Assembly (NCBI GenBank): GCA_003645385.1
Contig: QNEY01000093.1
Span: 1-6,740, forward strand
Direction of reading: 5' to 3'
DNA: 6,740 bases
Source: Gammaproteobacteria bacterium
GTDB lineage: Bacteria > Pseudomonadota > Gammaproteobacteria > Nitrosococcales > Methylophagaceae
Shown: positions 1-6,709 of the stretch, in pieces
How the letters are laid out: the number at the start of each line of letters is the position of its first letter
Position numbering within the stretch: the stretch's first letter is position 1
The notes under the pieces: generated by a model
The model's database searches: none
Seen by the model: the letters and a program-made list of their open reading frames with translations, nothing else
Told to the model about the DNA's origin: nothing
Translations under genes and position numbers: made by a program

Positions 1-2519
1 CCTAACTGCCGAGAAGCCACTTGAGGATTTAATACATCCAACACTAAAATTTGCTCTGCCAGGAAACGATAACCTGAGCCATCTTTAGCATGAAAATTTG
101 TTGGGTTATTTCTACAAAACTGGCCAATCAACGCACGAACATTATTTGGATTTTTGATACTAAATGCCGGATGCTTCATTAAGCCTTTCACTCTGATTAA
201 CGTATCTGGCAATGTTGATAATGCCTGCACCATTAGCCACTTATCCACTACTTGACGATCATGCTGCCACTGGTCATAAAATGATCGTAATGCATGCTCA
301 CTCTCTGTTCCAGCATGGTTAACGAGCATAGATAAACCTGCCATTGTGTCAGTCATATTATCTGACTGTTTCATCTGCCTCAAACAACGCTGTATTTGAA
401 GTGGAGCACCTGTTGTCATTAAATAATCAAGGCATAGATTTTTTAGGCTTCGGCGGGCCGTATCCTCTGCATTAAATTGATATTTTCCACCCTTAGTCAT
501 TTTGCCAAACAAGGTTGTGAACTGATCTTTGAATTCATTGGCTATCGTAGTTTTCAAAAATACTCTGGCTGTATGAATGGCATCAACATCTGCTGGTTGC
601 CTTTGTGCTGCAATATAATTCTCGGTTGGCAGACTCAACATTTTCACCACCAGTGCTGGATCATTCTCTGCCTCTGTAAGCACTTGTTGCATTTGCTCAA
701 TTAAGCCGATAGGCAATATCAATCGATTTTGTTGCTGAACATCTGTTACTAACTGCAATAACACATTAATCAATAATGTTTGTCCCGCATCCCAACGATT
801 AAAACTGTCATTGTCATATGCCATCAAGAAGGCTAATTCGTCATTTGACCTTTCAATTTTAAGTTTTATAGGAGCCGAAAAACCCGCTAATAAAGAAGGA
901 ATTGGCTCTTGCTCAATGTTCACAAAAGTAAATTGATGACTATTTTCAGTGATTGCTAGAATTCTAGTATTGGATTCATATTCTTTTGTTTCACCCACCA
1001 ACTGCAATGATAATGCATGGCCTTGTTCATCTAACAAACTCACTGCCAACGGAATATAAAAAGCTTGTTTATCAGACTGATCCGGTGTTGGTGGACAGTT
1101 TTGTTCAATGTCTAAAATATATGTATTCTCAACAGCATTGTAATGAGCTTCAATAGCCAGTTCTGGTGTCCCTGCCTGAGAGTACCAACGTTTGAACTGC
1201 GTTAAATCAACACTGTTGGCGTCCTCTAACGCTTTAACGAAATCATCAGTAGTGACTGCCTGCCCATCGTGGCGATCAAAATACAAATCTGTACCTCGTC
1301 TGAAACCTTCATCACCAACAATGGTTTTAATCATCCTCACAACTTCGGCACCTTTTTTGTAAATGGTGACAGTATAAAAGTTGTTTATTTCGATAAATGA
1401 AGCTGGTCTGACAGGGTGAGCCATCGGCCCTGCATCTTCTGCAAACTGCATATTGCGCAGTTGATTCACATCCTCAATACGCTGTACTACTATAGAATTC
1501 ATATCAGCACTAAATTGCTGATCACGAAAAACTGTAAATCCTTCTTTGAGACTTAATTGAAACCAATCTCGGCAAGTAACCCGATTACCCGACCAATTAT
1601 GAAAATATTCATGTCCCACAACACTTTGAATGCTGTGATAATCTTTATCTGTTGCAGTCTCAGGACTAGCTAGAACATACGCAGAATTGAAAATATTCAA
1701 GCCTTTATTCTCCATCGCCCCCATATTAAAATCGTTGACTGCGACAATCATGAATACATCGAGATCATATTCACGACCATAAGTCTTTTCATCCCAACTC
1801 ATTGCCTGTTTTAAAGATATCAAGGCATGATCACATTTGTGACTGTTTTCCGGATCCACGTATATCTGTAGTGTCACCTCACGGCCTGACATAGTGACAA
1901 AACTATCTTGCTGACAATGTAAGGCACCAGCCACTAATGCAAATAGATAACTAGGCTTAGGGTGAGGATCATGCCAACGAACCCAATGACGACCATCATC
2001 AAATTTTCCTTGTTGCTGCATATTACCGTTAGCTAACATGATTGGCCATTGCTGTTTATCAGCCACGATAGATACGGTAAATACAGCCATCACATCAGGG
2101 CGATCTGGATAATAAGTTATCCGTCTGAAACCCTGTGCTTCACACTGTGTACATAACAAATTACCGGAGTGATACAAACCTTCCAGTGCAGTATTTTGAT
2201 CTGGCTGAAGTATTGTTTCAATTTCCAGCTCAAATTTATCAGGTACTGATGTCAGTAATAATGATTTTTCAGTACGTTGATACTCATTACCTTGTAACTG
2301 GCGACCATCCAATTTGATCGAATTTAACTCCAATTGTTCGCCATCTAAAATACATTCACTACCCTGACCTTGGGGATTTTTACGCATCGACAATACACTT
2401 CGAACTCGTGTACTTGACGCACCCAGCTCAAAATTCAAATGAACCTGATCTACCAGATAATCTGGAACCTGATAATCAGCTAACAATGTTGCTTTAGGAG
2501 GTATAATTAACGAAGACAT
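1..2519 (-). CDS. pepN: Aminopeptidase N (M1 zinc metallopeptidase), 3' end outside the window
   Basis: This cytosolic zinc aminopeptidase removes N-terminal residues from peptides in the last steps of protein turnover. The frame is open from the ATG at 2519 to the left edge, giving 839 complete codons. The M1 signatures are intact: the substrate-anchoring GAMEN at 267-271, the zinc site HEYFH at 303-307 (H303, catalytic E304, H307) with third ligand E326 in LKEGFTVF, and the transition-state tyrosine Y387 in TIYKKGAEV. Each lies six residues beyond its E. coli PepN counterpart. The N-terminal stretch CTQCEAQGFRRITYYPDRPDV is also characteristic. The last visible residues, NPQVASRQL, align with E. 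coli about 45 residues before its C-terminus, so only the end of the helical domain is missing. It is the last visible gene of the run, 29 bp after the YqfO-like gene. The Shine-Dalgarno is weak (GAG, about 10 bases before ATG), which fits translation following the upstream gene. No frameshift was seen. Confidence 0.97.
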   Translation of the reverse strand, partial: MSSLIIPPKATLLADYQVPDYLVDQVHLNFELGASSTRVRSVLSMRKNPQGQGSECILDGEQLELNSIKLDGRQLQGNEYQRTEKSLLLTSVPDKFELEIETILQPDQNTALEGLYHSGNLLCTQCEAQGFRRITYYPDRPDVMAVFTVSIVADKQQWPIMLANGNMQQQGKFDDGRHWVRWHDPHPKPSYLFALVAGALHCQQDSFVTMSGREVTLQIYVDPENSHKCDHALISLKQAMSWDEKTYGREYDLDVFMIVAVNDFNMGAMENKGLNIFNSAYVLASPETATDKDYHSIQSVVGHEYFHNWSGNRVTCRDWFQLSLKEGFTVFRDQQFSADMNSIVVQRIEDVNQLRNMQFAEDAGPMAHPVRPASFIEINNFYTVTIYKKGAEVVRMIKTIVGDEGFRRGTDLYFDRHDGQAVTTDDFVKALEDANSVDLTQFKRWYSQAGTPELAIEAHYNAVENTYILDIEQNCPPTPDQSDKQAFYIPLAVSLLDEQGHALSLQLVGETKEYESNTRILAITENSHQFTFVNIEQEPIPSLLAGFSAPIKLKIERSNDELAFLMAYDNDSFNRWDAGQTLLINVLLQLVTDVQQQNRLILPIGLIEQMQQVLTEAENDPALVVKMLSLPTENYIAAQRQPADVDAIHTARVFLKTTIANEFKDQFTTLFGKMTKGGKYQFNAEDTARRSLKNLCLDYLMTTGAPLQIQRCLRQMKQSDNMTDTMAGLSMLVNHAGTESEHALRSFYDQWQHDRQVVDKWLMVQALSTLPDTLIRVKGLMKHPAFSIKNPNNVRALIGQFCRNNPTNFHAKDGSGYRFLAEQILVLDVLNPQVASRQL

Positions 2520-2548
2520 AATAAAAACTCAAAATAAGAAATAGCACT

Positions 2549-2872
2549 TTAAATAAAATCATCCAGTGTTCTAATTGACTGAACTTCATAGGCAGGAGTT
2601 TCATATGGGTGAGCACGAATAAGGGCTTGCAAAACTGCTTTGATATGCTTGCCAGCACAAATCATTTCAACACGATATTCAATAACTGTTTTGATTTGAT
2701 CTTGTTGCCCAATAAATGGCTGGCTACCAGATAATGGTTTGAATTGCCCCGTTCCCAGTGTTTCCCATGAACAACAATCATAGCCTTCATAACGACCAGC
2801 TCCTTGATCAAACACAGCTTGTTTTACTGCTTCTTTGTGATTTTCAGGTACAAAGAAAACCAACTTGTACAT
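2549..2872 (-). CDS. Free-standing YqfO/NIF3 accessory-domain protein (PII/CutA-like fold)
   Basis: This 107-residue protein matches the domain inserted in the Bacillus YqfO/NIF3 family, here without the flanking metal-binding NIF3 halves. Recognisable parts are the opening MYKLVFFVPENHKEAV, the central GTGQFKPLSGSQPFIG, and HPYETPAYEV near the end. Database entries of this size are usually called NGG1p-interacting factor 3-like or YqfO family protein. The domain has the ferredoxin-like alpha/beta fold shared with PII and CutA1, which often form trimers and bind small ligands, but no biochemical role is established that I know of. It has no signal peptide or membrane segment, so it should be cytosolic. 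The start codon follows the WD40 gene stop after one base (TAA-A-ATG) and has no clear Shine-Dalgarno, so translation probably depends on reinitiation. The family assignment is confident; the function is unknown. Confidence 0.88.
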   Translation of the reverse strand: MYKLVFFVPENHKEAVKQAVFDQGAGRYEGYDCCSWETLGTGQFKPLSGSQPFIGQQDQIKTVIEYRVEMICAGKHIKAVLQALIRAHPYETPAYEVQSIRTLDDFI

Positions 2873-2873
2873 T

Positions 2874-3920
2874 TTATTTCAGTAACCATTTTTGACCGAT
2901 ACCATTACCGGACTCACTATAGATTGCTTTACCATCTAATGAAAAAGCAACTGCTTGTATAACTACCCCTGGACGTAGAGCCTGACGACGAGTGGCTTGC
3001 CAGCAATCTAATTTTTCGCCATTAGCAACCTGCCAAAGGCACAGCTTTCGTGATGGATGACCTGTCACCAAATATTTATTATCAACCGAGAAAGCAAAAG
3101 CTGATGTCGTCGTTTGAAATGATGGAAAATCTGGTAATGGCATACTCTTTGGCCACGGTGATGTCCGTAAGGTGTATTGTTCTTTACCGGTTTTCATATT
3201 CCAAAAATGAGTTTGGCCATTAGCGGCTCCTGTCAAGACATAGCCACCTTTAGGATAAAAGGCCACGATATTAACTATATTGCTGTGTTTCCAGCCACGA
3301 AGTACTTCACCAGTTTCAAGATTCCATAACTTTGCTGTTTGGTCATCACCACCCGTTAAAGCATATTTTCCACTTGGAGACAGTGCAACTGCATTAATTA
3401 ACTGATTAATGGGTGAATTGACTGCCGAACCATCATGTTCGAGTACGCGTATTACACGATTTGCAATGACATCAAAATAAACTGCAGTACGGTCATACAA
3501 GGCCAGCAACAGATAATCGCCATATTGCGACAATGCTAATGATTTTATTTTAACGGGGAAACTCAAACGCATCATCGGCTCACCCGTCGCCATTTCCCAC
3601 AACACGACAGTATCTTGTTCAGATGTTGCTGCGACCTTGCCATCAGCAGAAAATCCAACAGCTGTGGTAGTGCCAACCTCATCAACATCATTCTGCCAAC
3701 TATAGACAACCTTGTTGTTTTCAATATCCCATAATCGGGCAGGTGCATCTGTATCTCCGACCAATACATATTTTCTATCAGGTGAAAATGCTGCAGCATA
3801 ACTGCTTAAATCACTATGTGGCCATTGTTCGTCAGATGAACGCTCACTTGAACAAGCAACCAACAATAAGGTCATCACTAGCAGTTGTAATACACGTTGA
3901 ATGTTCATAACTGCTTTCAT
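2874..3920 (-). CDS. Seven-bladed WD40-repeat lipoprotein
   Basis: This is a 348-residue protein whose N-terminus is a lipoprotein signal: charged MKAVMNIQR, a hydrophobic stretch, then lipobox LVAC with the acylated cysteine at C23. Ser at +2 predicts sorting to the outer membrane by the Lol rule. The rest is seven WD40-type units, each pairing a strand such as AAFSPDRKYVL, VALSPSGKYALTG or FAFSVDNKYLVTG with a W/F-D-like turn: LWD 63-65, LWE 107-109, YFD 128-130, LWN 178-180, FWN 219-221, LWQ 265-267 and the C-terminal KWLLK. They should close one beta-propeller, normally a protein-binding platform. No catalytic domain is attached and I know of no named bacterial orthologue. The ATG at 3920 is chosen over an in-frame ATG at 3908 because AAGGAA lies nine bases upstream. 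It begins 16 bp after dcd and ends one base before the YqfO-like gene. The partner and function are unknown. Confidence 0.9.
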   Translation of the reverse strand: MKAVMNIQRVLQLLVMTLLLVACSSERSSDEQWPHSDLSSYAAAFSPDRKYVLVGDTDAPARLWDIENNKVVYSWQNDVDEVGTTTAVGFSADGKVAATSEQDTVVLWEMATGEPMMRLSFPVKIKSLALSQYGDYLLLALYDRTAVYFDVIANRVIRVLEHDGSAVNSPINQLINAVALSPSGKYALTGGDDQTAKLWNLETGEVLRGWKHSNIVNIVAFYPKGGYVLTGAANGQTHFWNMKTGKEQYTLRTSPWPKSMPLPDFPSFQTTTSAFAFSVDNKYLVTGHPSRKLCLWQVANGEKLDCWQATRRQALRPGVVIQAVAFSLDGKAIYSESGNGIGQKWLLK

Positions 3921-3929
3921 ACCGGCAAA

Positions 3930-3935
3930 TTCCTT
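3930..3935 (-). promoter_or_regulatory. Shine-Dalgarno of the WD40 lipoprotein gene
   Basis: AAGGAA on the minus strand lies one base after the dcd stop codon and nine bases before the ATG at 3920. It decides the start in favour of 3920 over the in-frame ATG at 3908, which has no such site. Its position next to the dcd stop suggests that ribosomes leaving dcd can feed this gene. Confidence 0.7.
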
Positions 3936-3936
3936 G

Positions 3937-4503
3937 TTACGATTTTGGCAAGGTCACACCCTGCTGCCCCTGATACTTCCCGCCCCGATCAGCATAAGAT
4001 GTTTCACATACTTCATCAGATTCAAAAAACAACATCTGTGCTACACCTTCATTGGCATAAATCTTTGCTGGTAACGGTGAGGTATTAGAGAACTCCAAGG
4101 TTACATGACCTTCCCATTCCGGCTCTAGTGGTGTGACATTAACGATAATGCCGCAACGAGCATAAGTAGATTTACCCAAGCATATAGTCAACACATTTCG
4201 TGGGATTTTGAATGTTTCAATAGTTCGCGCTAAAGCAAAAGAATTTGGGGGGATAATGCAGATGTCTGAATCAACATCTACAAAGCTATTTTCATCAAAG
4301 TTTTTCGGATCAACAATAGCGGAATTGATATTGGTAAAAATCTTAAATTCATTTGAACATCGCACATCGTATCCATAACTTGACGTGCCATAAGAAATCA
4401 TTCTCCCATTAGCATTCTCACGTACTTGTCCGGGCTCAAACGGGGAAATCATACCCTGTTGTTCAGCCATCCGGCGGATCCATTTATCTGATTTGATGCT
4501 CAT
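3937..4503 (-). CDS. dcd: dCTP deaminase
   Basis: This enzyme deaminates dCTP to dUTP and ammonia in the cytosol. It supplies dUTP, which dUTPase converts to dUMP for thymidylate synthesis. The 188-residue length and sequence match the Pseudomonas-type Dcd family from the first residues (MSIKSDKWIRRMAEQ) to the end. The nucleotide-binding KSTYAR lies at 111-116 and the catalytic glutamate is E137 in VTLEFSN. Q156, Y170 and Q180 fall at the family's other substrate-binding positions. There is no sign of the bifunctional dCTP deaminase/dUTPase form. The start fits the family exactly although its Shine-Dalgarno is poor (GATTGAAAG directly before ATG). It lies 55 bp after apbC, an order I recall from Pseudomonas, and 16 bp before the WD40 gene. 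Confidence 0.96.
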   Translation of the reverse strand: MSIKSDKWIRRMAEQQGMISPFEPGQVRENANGRMISYGTSSYGYDVRCSNEFKIFTNINSAIVDPKNFDENSFVDVDSDICIIPPNSFALARTIETFKIPRNVLTICLGKSTYARCGIIVNVTPLEPEWEGHVTLEFSNTSPLPAKIYANEGVAQMLFFESDEVCETSYADRGGKYQGQQGVTLPKS

Positions 4504-4558
4504 CTTTCAATCGCTTTATTTATAAATGTGTCTAATGATAACGTATGTTTTATAAAAA
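4504..4558. other. AT-rich apbC-dcd spacer
   Basis: This 55-bp AT-rich gap separates the apbC stop from the dcd start. Read on the minus strand it contains TATAAAAC and TTATAAAT, which could act as -10 boxes, but I see no convincing -35 element. No hairpin with a T-run is visible, so apbC readthrough into dcd is plausible. An additional promoter for dcd cannot be excluded. Confidence 0.3.
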
Positions 4559-5644
4559 TTAATCGTTCTTGATAACAATATTTGGAAATACTGTTGAGAA
4601 ATCTTTACCTTGTTTAGCTAATCGAGCTGCAACCTGTCGTGCAATATTTCGATATATCATAGCTATTGGACCTTCAGGGTCAGCTACTACTGTTGGTTGT
4701 CCCCCATCGGCATCTTCACGAATTTTAATATCCAAGGGTAAGCTACCCAATAAATCAATATCATATTGTTCAGCCATTTTTTCACCACCACCAGCACCAA
4801 AGATATGTTCTTCATGACCACATTGGCTACAAACATGTGTACTCATATTTTCAATTATACCCATCACAGGCACATTAACTTTCTCAAACATTTTTAATGC
4901 CTTACGCGCATCTAGCAATGAAATATCTTGCGGTGTAGTAATGATTACAGCACTACTGACCGGCACTTTTTGCGATAAGGTTAGTTGGATGTCACCGGTA
5001 CCAGGTGGTAGGTCAATAACTAGATAATCCAAATCTTTCCAGTTGGTATCTTTGAGCATTTGTTCCAAGGCTTGGGTGAGCATGGGACCACGCCAAATCA
5101 TAGGCTCTTCTTCGTCAATCAGATATCCAATTGACATACTTTGTAGGCCATAACGTTCAATAGGCTCAATCGATTTACCATCACTCGATTCAGGTCGCTG
5201 GCTCGTACCTAACATCCGTGGTTGGCTTGGCCCATAAATATCCGCATCCAGTAAACCAACATTGGCACCTTCTGCAACTAATGCCAATGCTAAATTGACT
5301 GACGTAGTCGATTTACCAACACCGCCCTTACCTGAAGCCACAGCAATAATATTTTTAATATTGTTAATAGCTTGCACACCTTGTTGCACCTTGTGCTTGG
5401 TAATCTTCCAGTCAATCGTTAGCGAAATATCTGTCAAACCTGTTTGTTCTGCAAGCAGTGCTTTTAGCTCGGCCTGTAAACTATCAACATAGCCTTTTGC
5501 TGGATACCCTAAAGTCAAAGCAACATTAAGTTTATCTCCTTCCAATTTAATGTTTACTCTTGCCTTACTTTCCCCTAATGTCATCTGGCTAGAAGGATCT
5601 TTAAATTCATTAATAATTTGCTCAATTTGAGACTGGTTTAGCAT
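4559..5644 (-). CDS. apbC: Iron-sulfur cluster carrier ApbC/Mrp (P-loop ATPase)
   Basis: This is a 361-residue cytosolic protein of the Mrp/NBP35 family that binds and transfers [4Fe-4S] clusters to apoproteins in an ATP-dependent way. Residues 1-85 form the MIP18/DUF59-type domain (GYPAKGYVDSLQAEL at 46-60). The ATPase follows, with the deviant Walker A GKGGVGKST at 105-113, the DADIYGPSQPRM segment at 133-144, and Walker B with switch DYLVIDLPPGTGD at 206-218. The cluster-bridging CSQC is at 272-275 (C272, C275), as expected for a dimer sharing one cluster. Length is close to E. coli Mrp (369). The ATG at 5644 is supported by GGAG six bases upstream. It opens the five-gene run after a 181-bp gap. 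The neighbouring sdhB encodes a three-cluster Fe-S protein, a possible client, but that is inference from proximity only. Confidence 0.96.
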   Translation of the reverse strand: MLNQSQIEQIINEFKDPSSQMTLGESKARVNIKLEGDKLNVALTLGYPAKGYVDSLQAELKALLAEQTGLTDISLTIDWKITKHKVQQGVQAINNIKNIIAVASGKGGVGKSTTSVNLALALVAEGANVGLLDADIYGPSQPRMLGTSQRPESSDGKSIEPIERYGLQSMSIGYLIDEEEPMIWRGPMLTQALEQMLKDTNWKDLDYLVIDLPPGTGDIQLTLSQKVPVSSAVIITTPQDISLLDARKALKMFEKVNVPVMGIIENMSTHVCSQCGHEEHIFGAGGGEKMAEQYDIDLLGSLPLDIKIREDADGGQPTVVADPEGPIAMIYRNIARQVAARLAKQGKDFSTVFPNIVIKND

Positions 5645-5650
5645 TCATTT

Positions 5651-5654
5651 CTCC
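5651..5654 (-). promoter_or_regulatory. Shine-Dalgarno of apbC
   Basis: GGAG on the minus strand is six bases before the ATG at 5644. An overlapping ATG at 5648 is in a different frame and lies too close to the site, so 5644 is the start. Confidence 0.7.
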
Positions 5655-5703
5655 GATATAAAAAAGGCTGGTAGATGTTACTAAATTAAAAATAGAGGAC
5701 TAT

Positions 5704-5709
5704 TTTATA
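5704..5709 (-). promoter_or_regulatory. Possible -10 box of an apbC promoter
   Basis: TATAAA, within CAGTATAAAATAG on the minus strand, lies about 60 bases before the apbC start and resembles a sigma-70 -10 box. No good TTGACA-like -35 is found at 16-18 bases. The region upstream is instead close to the palindrome at 5729-5749. If this is a promoter it is weak or needs an activator. Confidence 0.35.
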
Positions 5710-5728
5710 CTGAGTTGAGCTTTGCTTC

Positions 5729-5749
5729 ATCCATAAAAGCTTTATGGAT
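5729..5749. repeat. Near-perfect palindrome upstream of apbC, possible operator
   Basis: ATCCATAAA and TTTATGGAT form 9-bp inverted arms around the 3-bp centre AGC. In the apbC direction the next bases are GAAGC, without a T-run, so it is not an intrinsic terminator on that strand. It lies just upstream of the candidate apbC -10 box, next to the expected -35 position, which would suit an operator for a dimeric regulator. I do not recognise it as the consensus of a known regulator. Confidence 0.5.
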
Positions 5750-5760
5750 TTTAATCATTG

Positions 5761-5786
5761 AAAAAAACTCACTCTAATGATTGAGT
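5761..5786 (-). terminator. Probable intrinsic terminator of sdhB
   Basis: On the minus strand ACTCA and TGAGT form a 5-bp stem around a 10-base loop, followed by an uninterrupted run of T at 5767-5761. It begins 40 bp after the sdhB stop codon. The stem is short. A competing pair, AATCATT and AATGATT (5753-5759 with 5776-5782), overlaps it, and a further small hairpin (TAGCAT with ATGCTA, 5791-5809) lies between it and the stop. Termination here is plausible but may be incomplete, allowing some readthrough into apbC. Confidence 0.45.
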
Positions 5787-5825
5787 ATCGTAGCATTTTT
5801 ACTATGCTAGATTTAATGGTGAATT

Positions 5826-6551
5826 TTACGATTGATACAATAATTTGTTCATTATCGTAATAGTACTAACACTTATTTCTTTCGGACAAACACGCTCACA
5901 TTCACGATAATTACTACATGCACCAAAACCTTGTTCTTCCATAGCTGTTAGTAATTTTTTAGCTCTATCTTTATCAATCTTGCCTTGAGGGAGTGTCGAT
6001 AAATGGGATACCTTTGCCGCAACAAACAAAGTTGCTGAAGCATTTGGACATACTGCCACACAGGCACCACAACCGATACAGGTTGCGGAGTCAAATGCGG
6101 CATCGGCTACTTGTTTTTCTATTGGGATGGTATTCGCTTCACCTGCTGATCCTGTACGAATCTCAATATATCCACCTGCCTGAATAATCTTTTCAAATGA
6201 TGTTCTATCAACAATCATTTCTTGAATTAGAGGAAAGGCTGTAGCACGCCAAGGTTCAATCCATAACTCTTTTTCATCAGCATAATCCCGCATATATTGC
6301 TGACAGGTTGTAGTAGCCCTGTGCTTTCCATGTGGTGTGCCATTAATCACCAGATTGCACGAACCACAGATACCTTCTCTACAATCGAAATCAAATGCAA
6401 TTGCCTCTTTTCCCTGTTCAATAAGTTGCTCATTTAGCGCATCTAACATCTCAAGAAAAGATGTATCATCACTGACATCAATCCCGTGTTTCTCAAAATA
6501 ACCTTCCGAAGCAGCATTCTTTTGTCGCCAAATATGGAGCGTGTATATCAT
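5826..6551 (-). CDS. sdhB: Succinate dehydrogenase/fumarate reductase iron-sulfur subunit
   Basis: This 241-residue subunit carries electrons between the flavoprotein and the membrane quinone site. Cysteines for all three clusters are present. The N-terminal ferredoxin domain has C57, C62, C65 and C83 for [2Fe-2S]. CIGCGACVAVCP (C158, C161, C164) with C222 binds [4Fe-4S], and C168, C212 and C218 bind [3Fe-4S]. The 17-residue interval between C65 and C83, the phrase YIEIRTGSAGEAN, and the stretch ASATLFVAAKVSHLSTLPQGK resemble the Bacteroides-type FrdB/SdhB that uses a single cytochrome b anchor, not E. coli SdhB. The sequence does not tell whether it works as a dehydrogenase or as a fumarate reductase. 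The ATG at 6551 is preferred over an in-frame ATG at 6590 because AAAGG lies six bases upstream and homology begins at MIYTLHIWRQ; the 13 extra residues would lie in the palindromic element. It follows the probable sdhA across that element. Confidence 0.94.
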   Translation of the reverse strand: MIYTLHIWRQKNAASEGYFEKHGIDVSDDTSFLEMLDALNEQLIEQGKEAIAFDFDCREGICGSCNLVINGTPHGKHRATTTCQQYMRDYADEKELWIEPWRATAFPLIQEMIVDRTSFEKIIQAGGYIEIRTGSAGEANTIPIEKQVADAAFDSATCIGCGACVAVCPNASATLFVAAKVSHLSTLPQGKIDKDRAKKLLTAMEEQGFGACSNYRECERVCPKEISVSTITIMNKLLYQS

Positions 6552-6557
6552 TTGAGA

Positions 6558-6562
6558 CCTTT
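6558..6562 (-). promoter_or_regulatory. sdhB Shine-Dalgarno inside a terminal repeat
   Basis: AAAGG on the minus strand stands six bases before the sdhB ATG at 6551 and decides that start. It lies wholly within the terminal inverted repeat of the palindromic element. In the transcript it can pair with CCUUU just after the sdhA stop codon in the other arm, so the site may be hidden unless ribosomes finishing sdhA open the stem. Confidence 0.65.
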
Positions 6563-6591
6563 GGATGATTCCAGTGTGAAAGAAAAACAAG

Positions 6592-6630
6592 AAAAAATAT
6601 TCCTCATGTTTTCTAAAAATGAGAGGAATA
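6592..6630 (-). terminator. Hairpin plus T-run inside the sdhA-sdhB junction (possible terminator or attenuator)
   Basis: Read on the minus strand, TATTCCTC (6630-6623) pairs with GAGGAATA (6605-6598), followed at once by six T (6597-6592) and then a further T-rich tract. An alternative fold pairs TATTC with GAATA, CTCAT with ATGAG, and TTTT with AAAA with small bulges, giving about 13 pairs. Either form looks like an intrinsic terminator, but it lies between two genes that must be expressed together. It could reduce sdhB relative to sdhA, or be bypassed when the outer 22-bp arms fold first. The stem is AT-rich at its base, so efficiency is uncertain. Confidence 0.5.
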
Positions 6631-6709
6631 GCGAGTTCTTTGTCGATTTTTTAGTGAGCATGTGGGGTGTTTTAGCTGTTTTGTCTCGTGCTGGAATCAT
6701 CTAAAGGTC

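Noticed and set aside
477..704. Plus-strand open frame of 75 codons inside pepN
   Set aside because: It is antisense to an intact, strongly matching PepN frame and shows no domain of its own.
2549..2872. Naming the 107-residue protein CutA or PII (glnB/glnK)
   Set aside because: The fold is related, but GTGQFKPLSGSQPFIG and HPYETPAYEV belong to the YqfO/NIF3 insert domain, and the PII T-loop and nucleotide motifs are not seen.
3572..3799. Minus-strand open frame of 75 codons in another frame within the WD40 gene
   Set aside because: It is wholly contained in the convincing WD40 frame, with no ribosome binding site or recognisable domain. I do not see it as evidence of a frameshift because the WD40 blades are continuous.
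5262..5492. Plus-strand open frame of 76 codons inside apbC
   Set aside because: It is antisense to the ApbC Walker A and N-terminal region and has no independent support.
5729..5749. Intrinsic terminator for the palindrome upstream of apbC
   Set aside because: There is no T-run after the stem on the minus strand, and only a short broken one on the plus strand, where no gene precedes it.
6552..6590. Longer sdhB start at the ATG at 6590, adding MFFFHTGIIQRSQ
   Set aside because: The extra residues lie wholly in the palindromic element. AAAGG is spaced correctly for the ATG at 6551, and family similarity begins there.
6486..6704. Plus-strand open frame of 72 codons across the sdhB start and the palindromic element
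   Set aside because: Its first third is antisense to sdhB, it has no recognisable domain, and the rest reads through hairpin and inverted-repeat sequence. I do not regard it as a gene or a transposase remnant.
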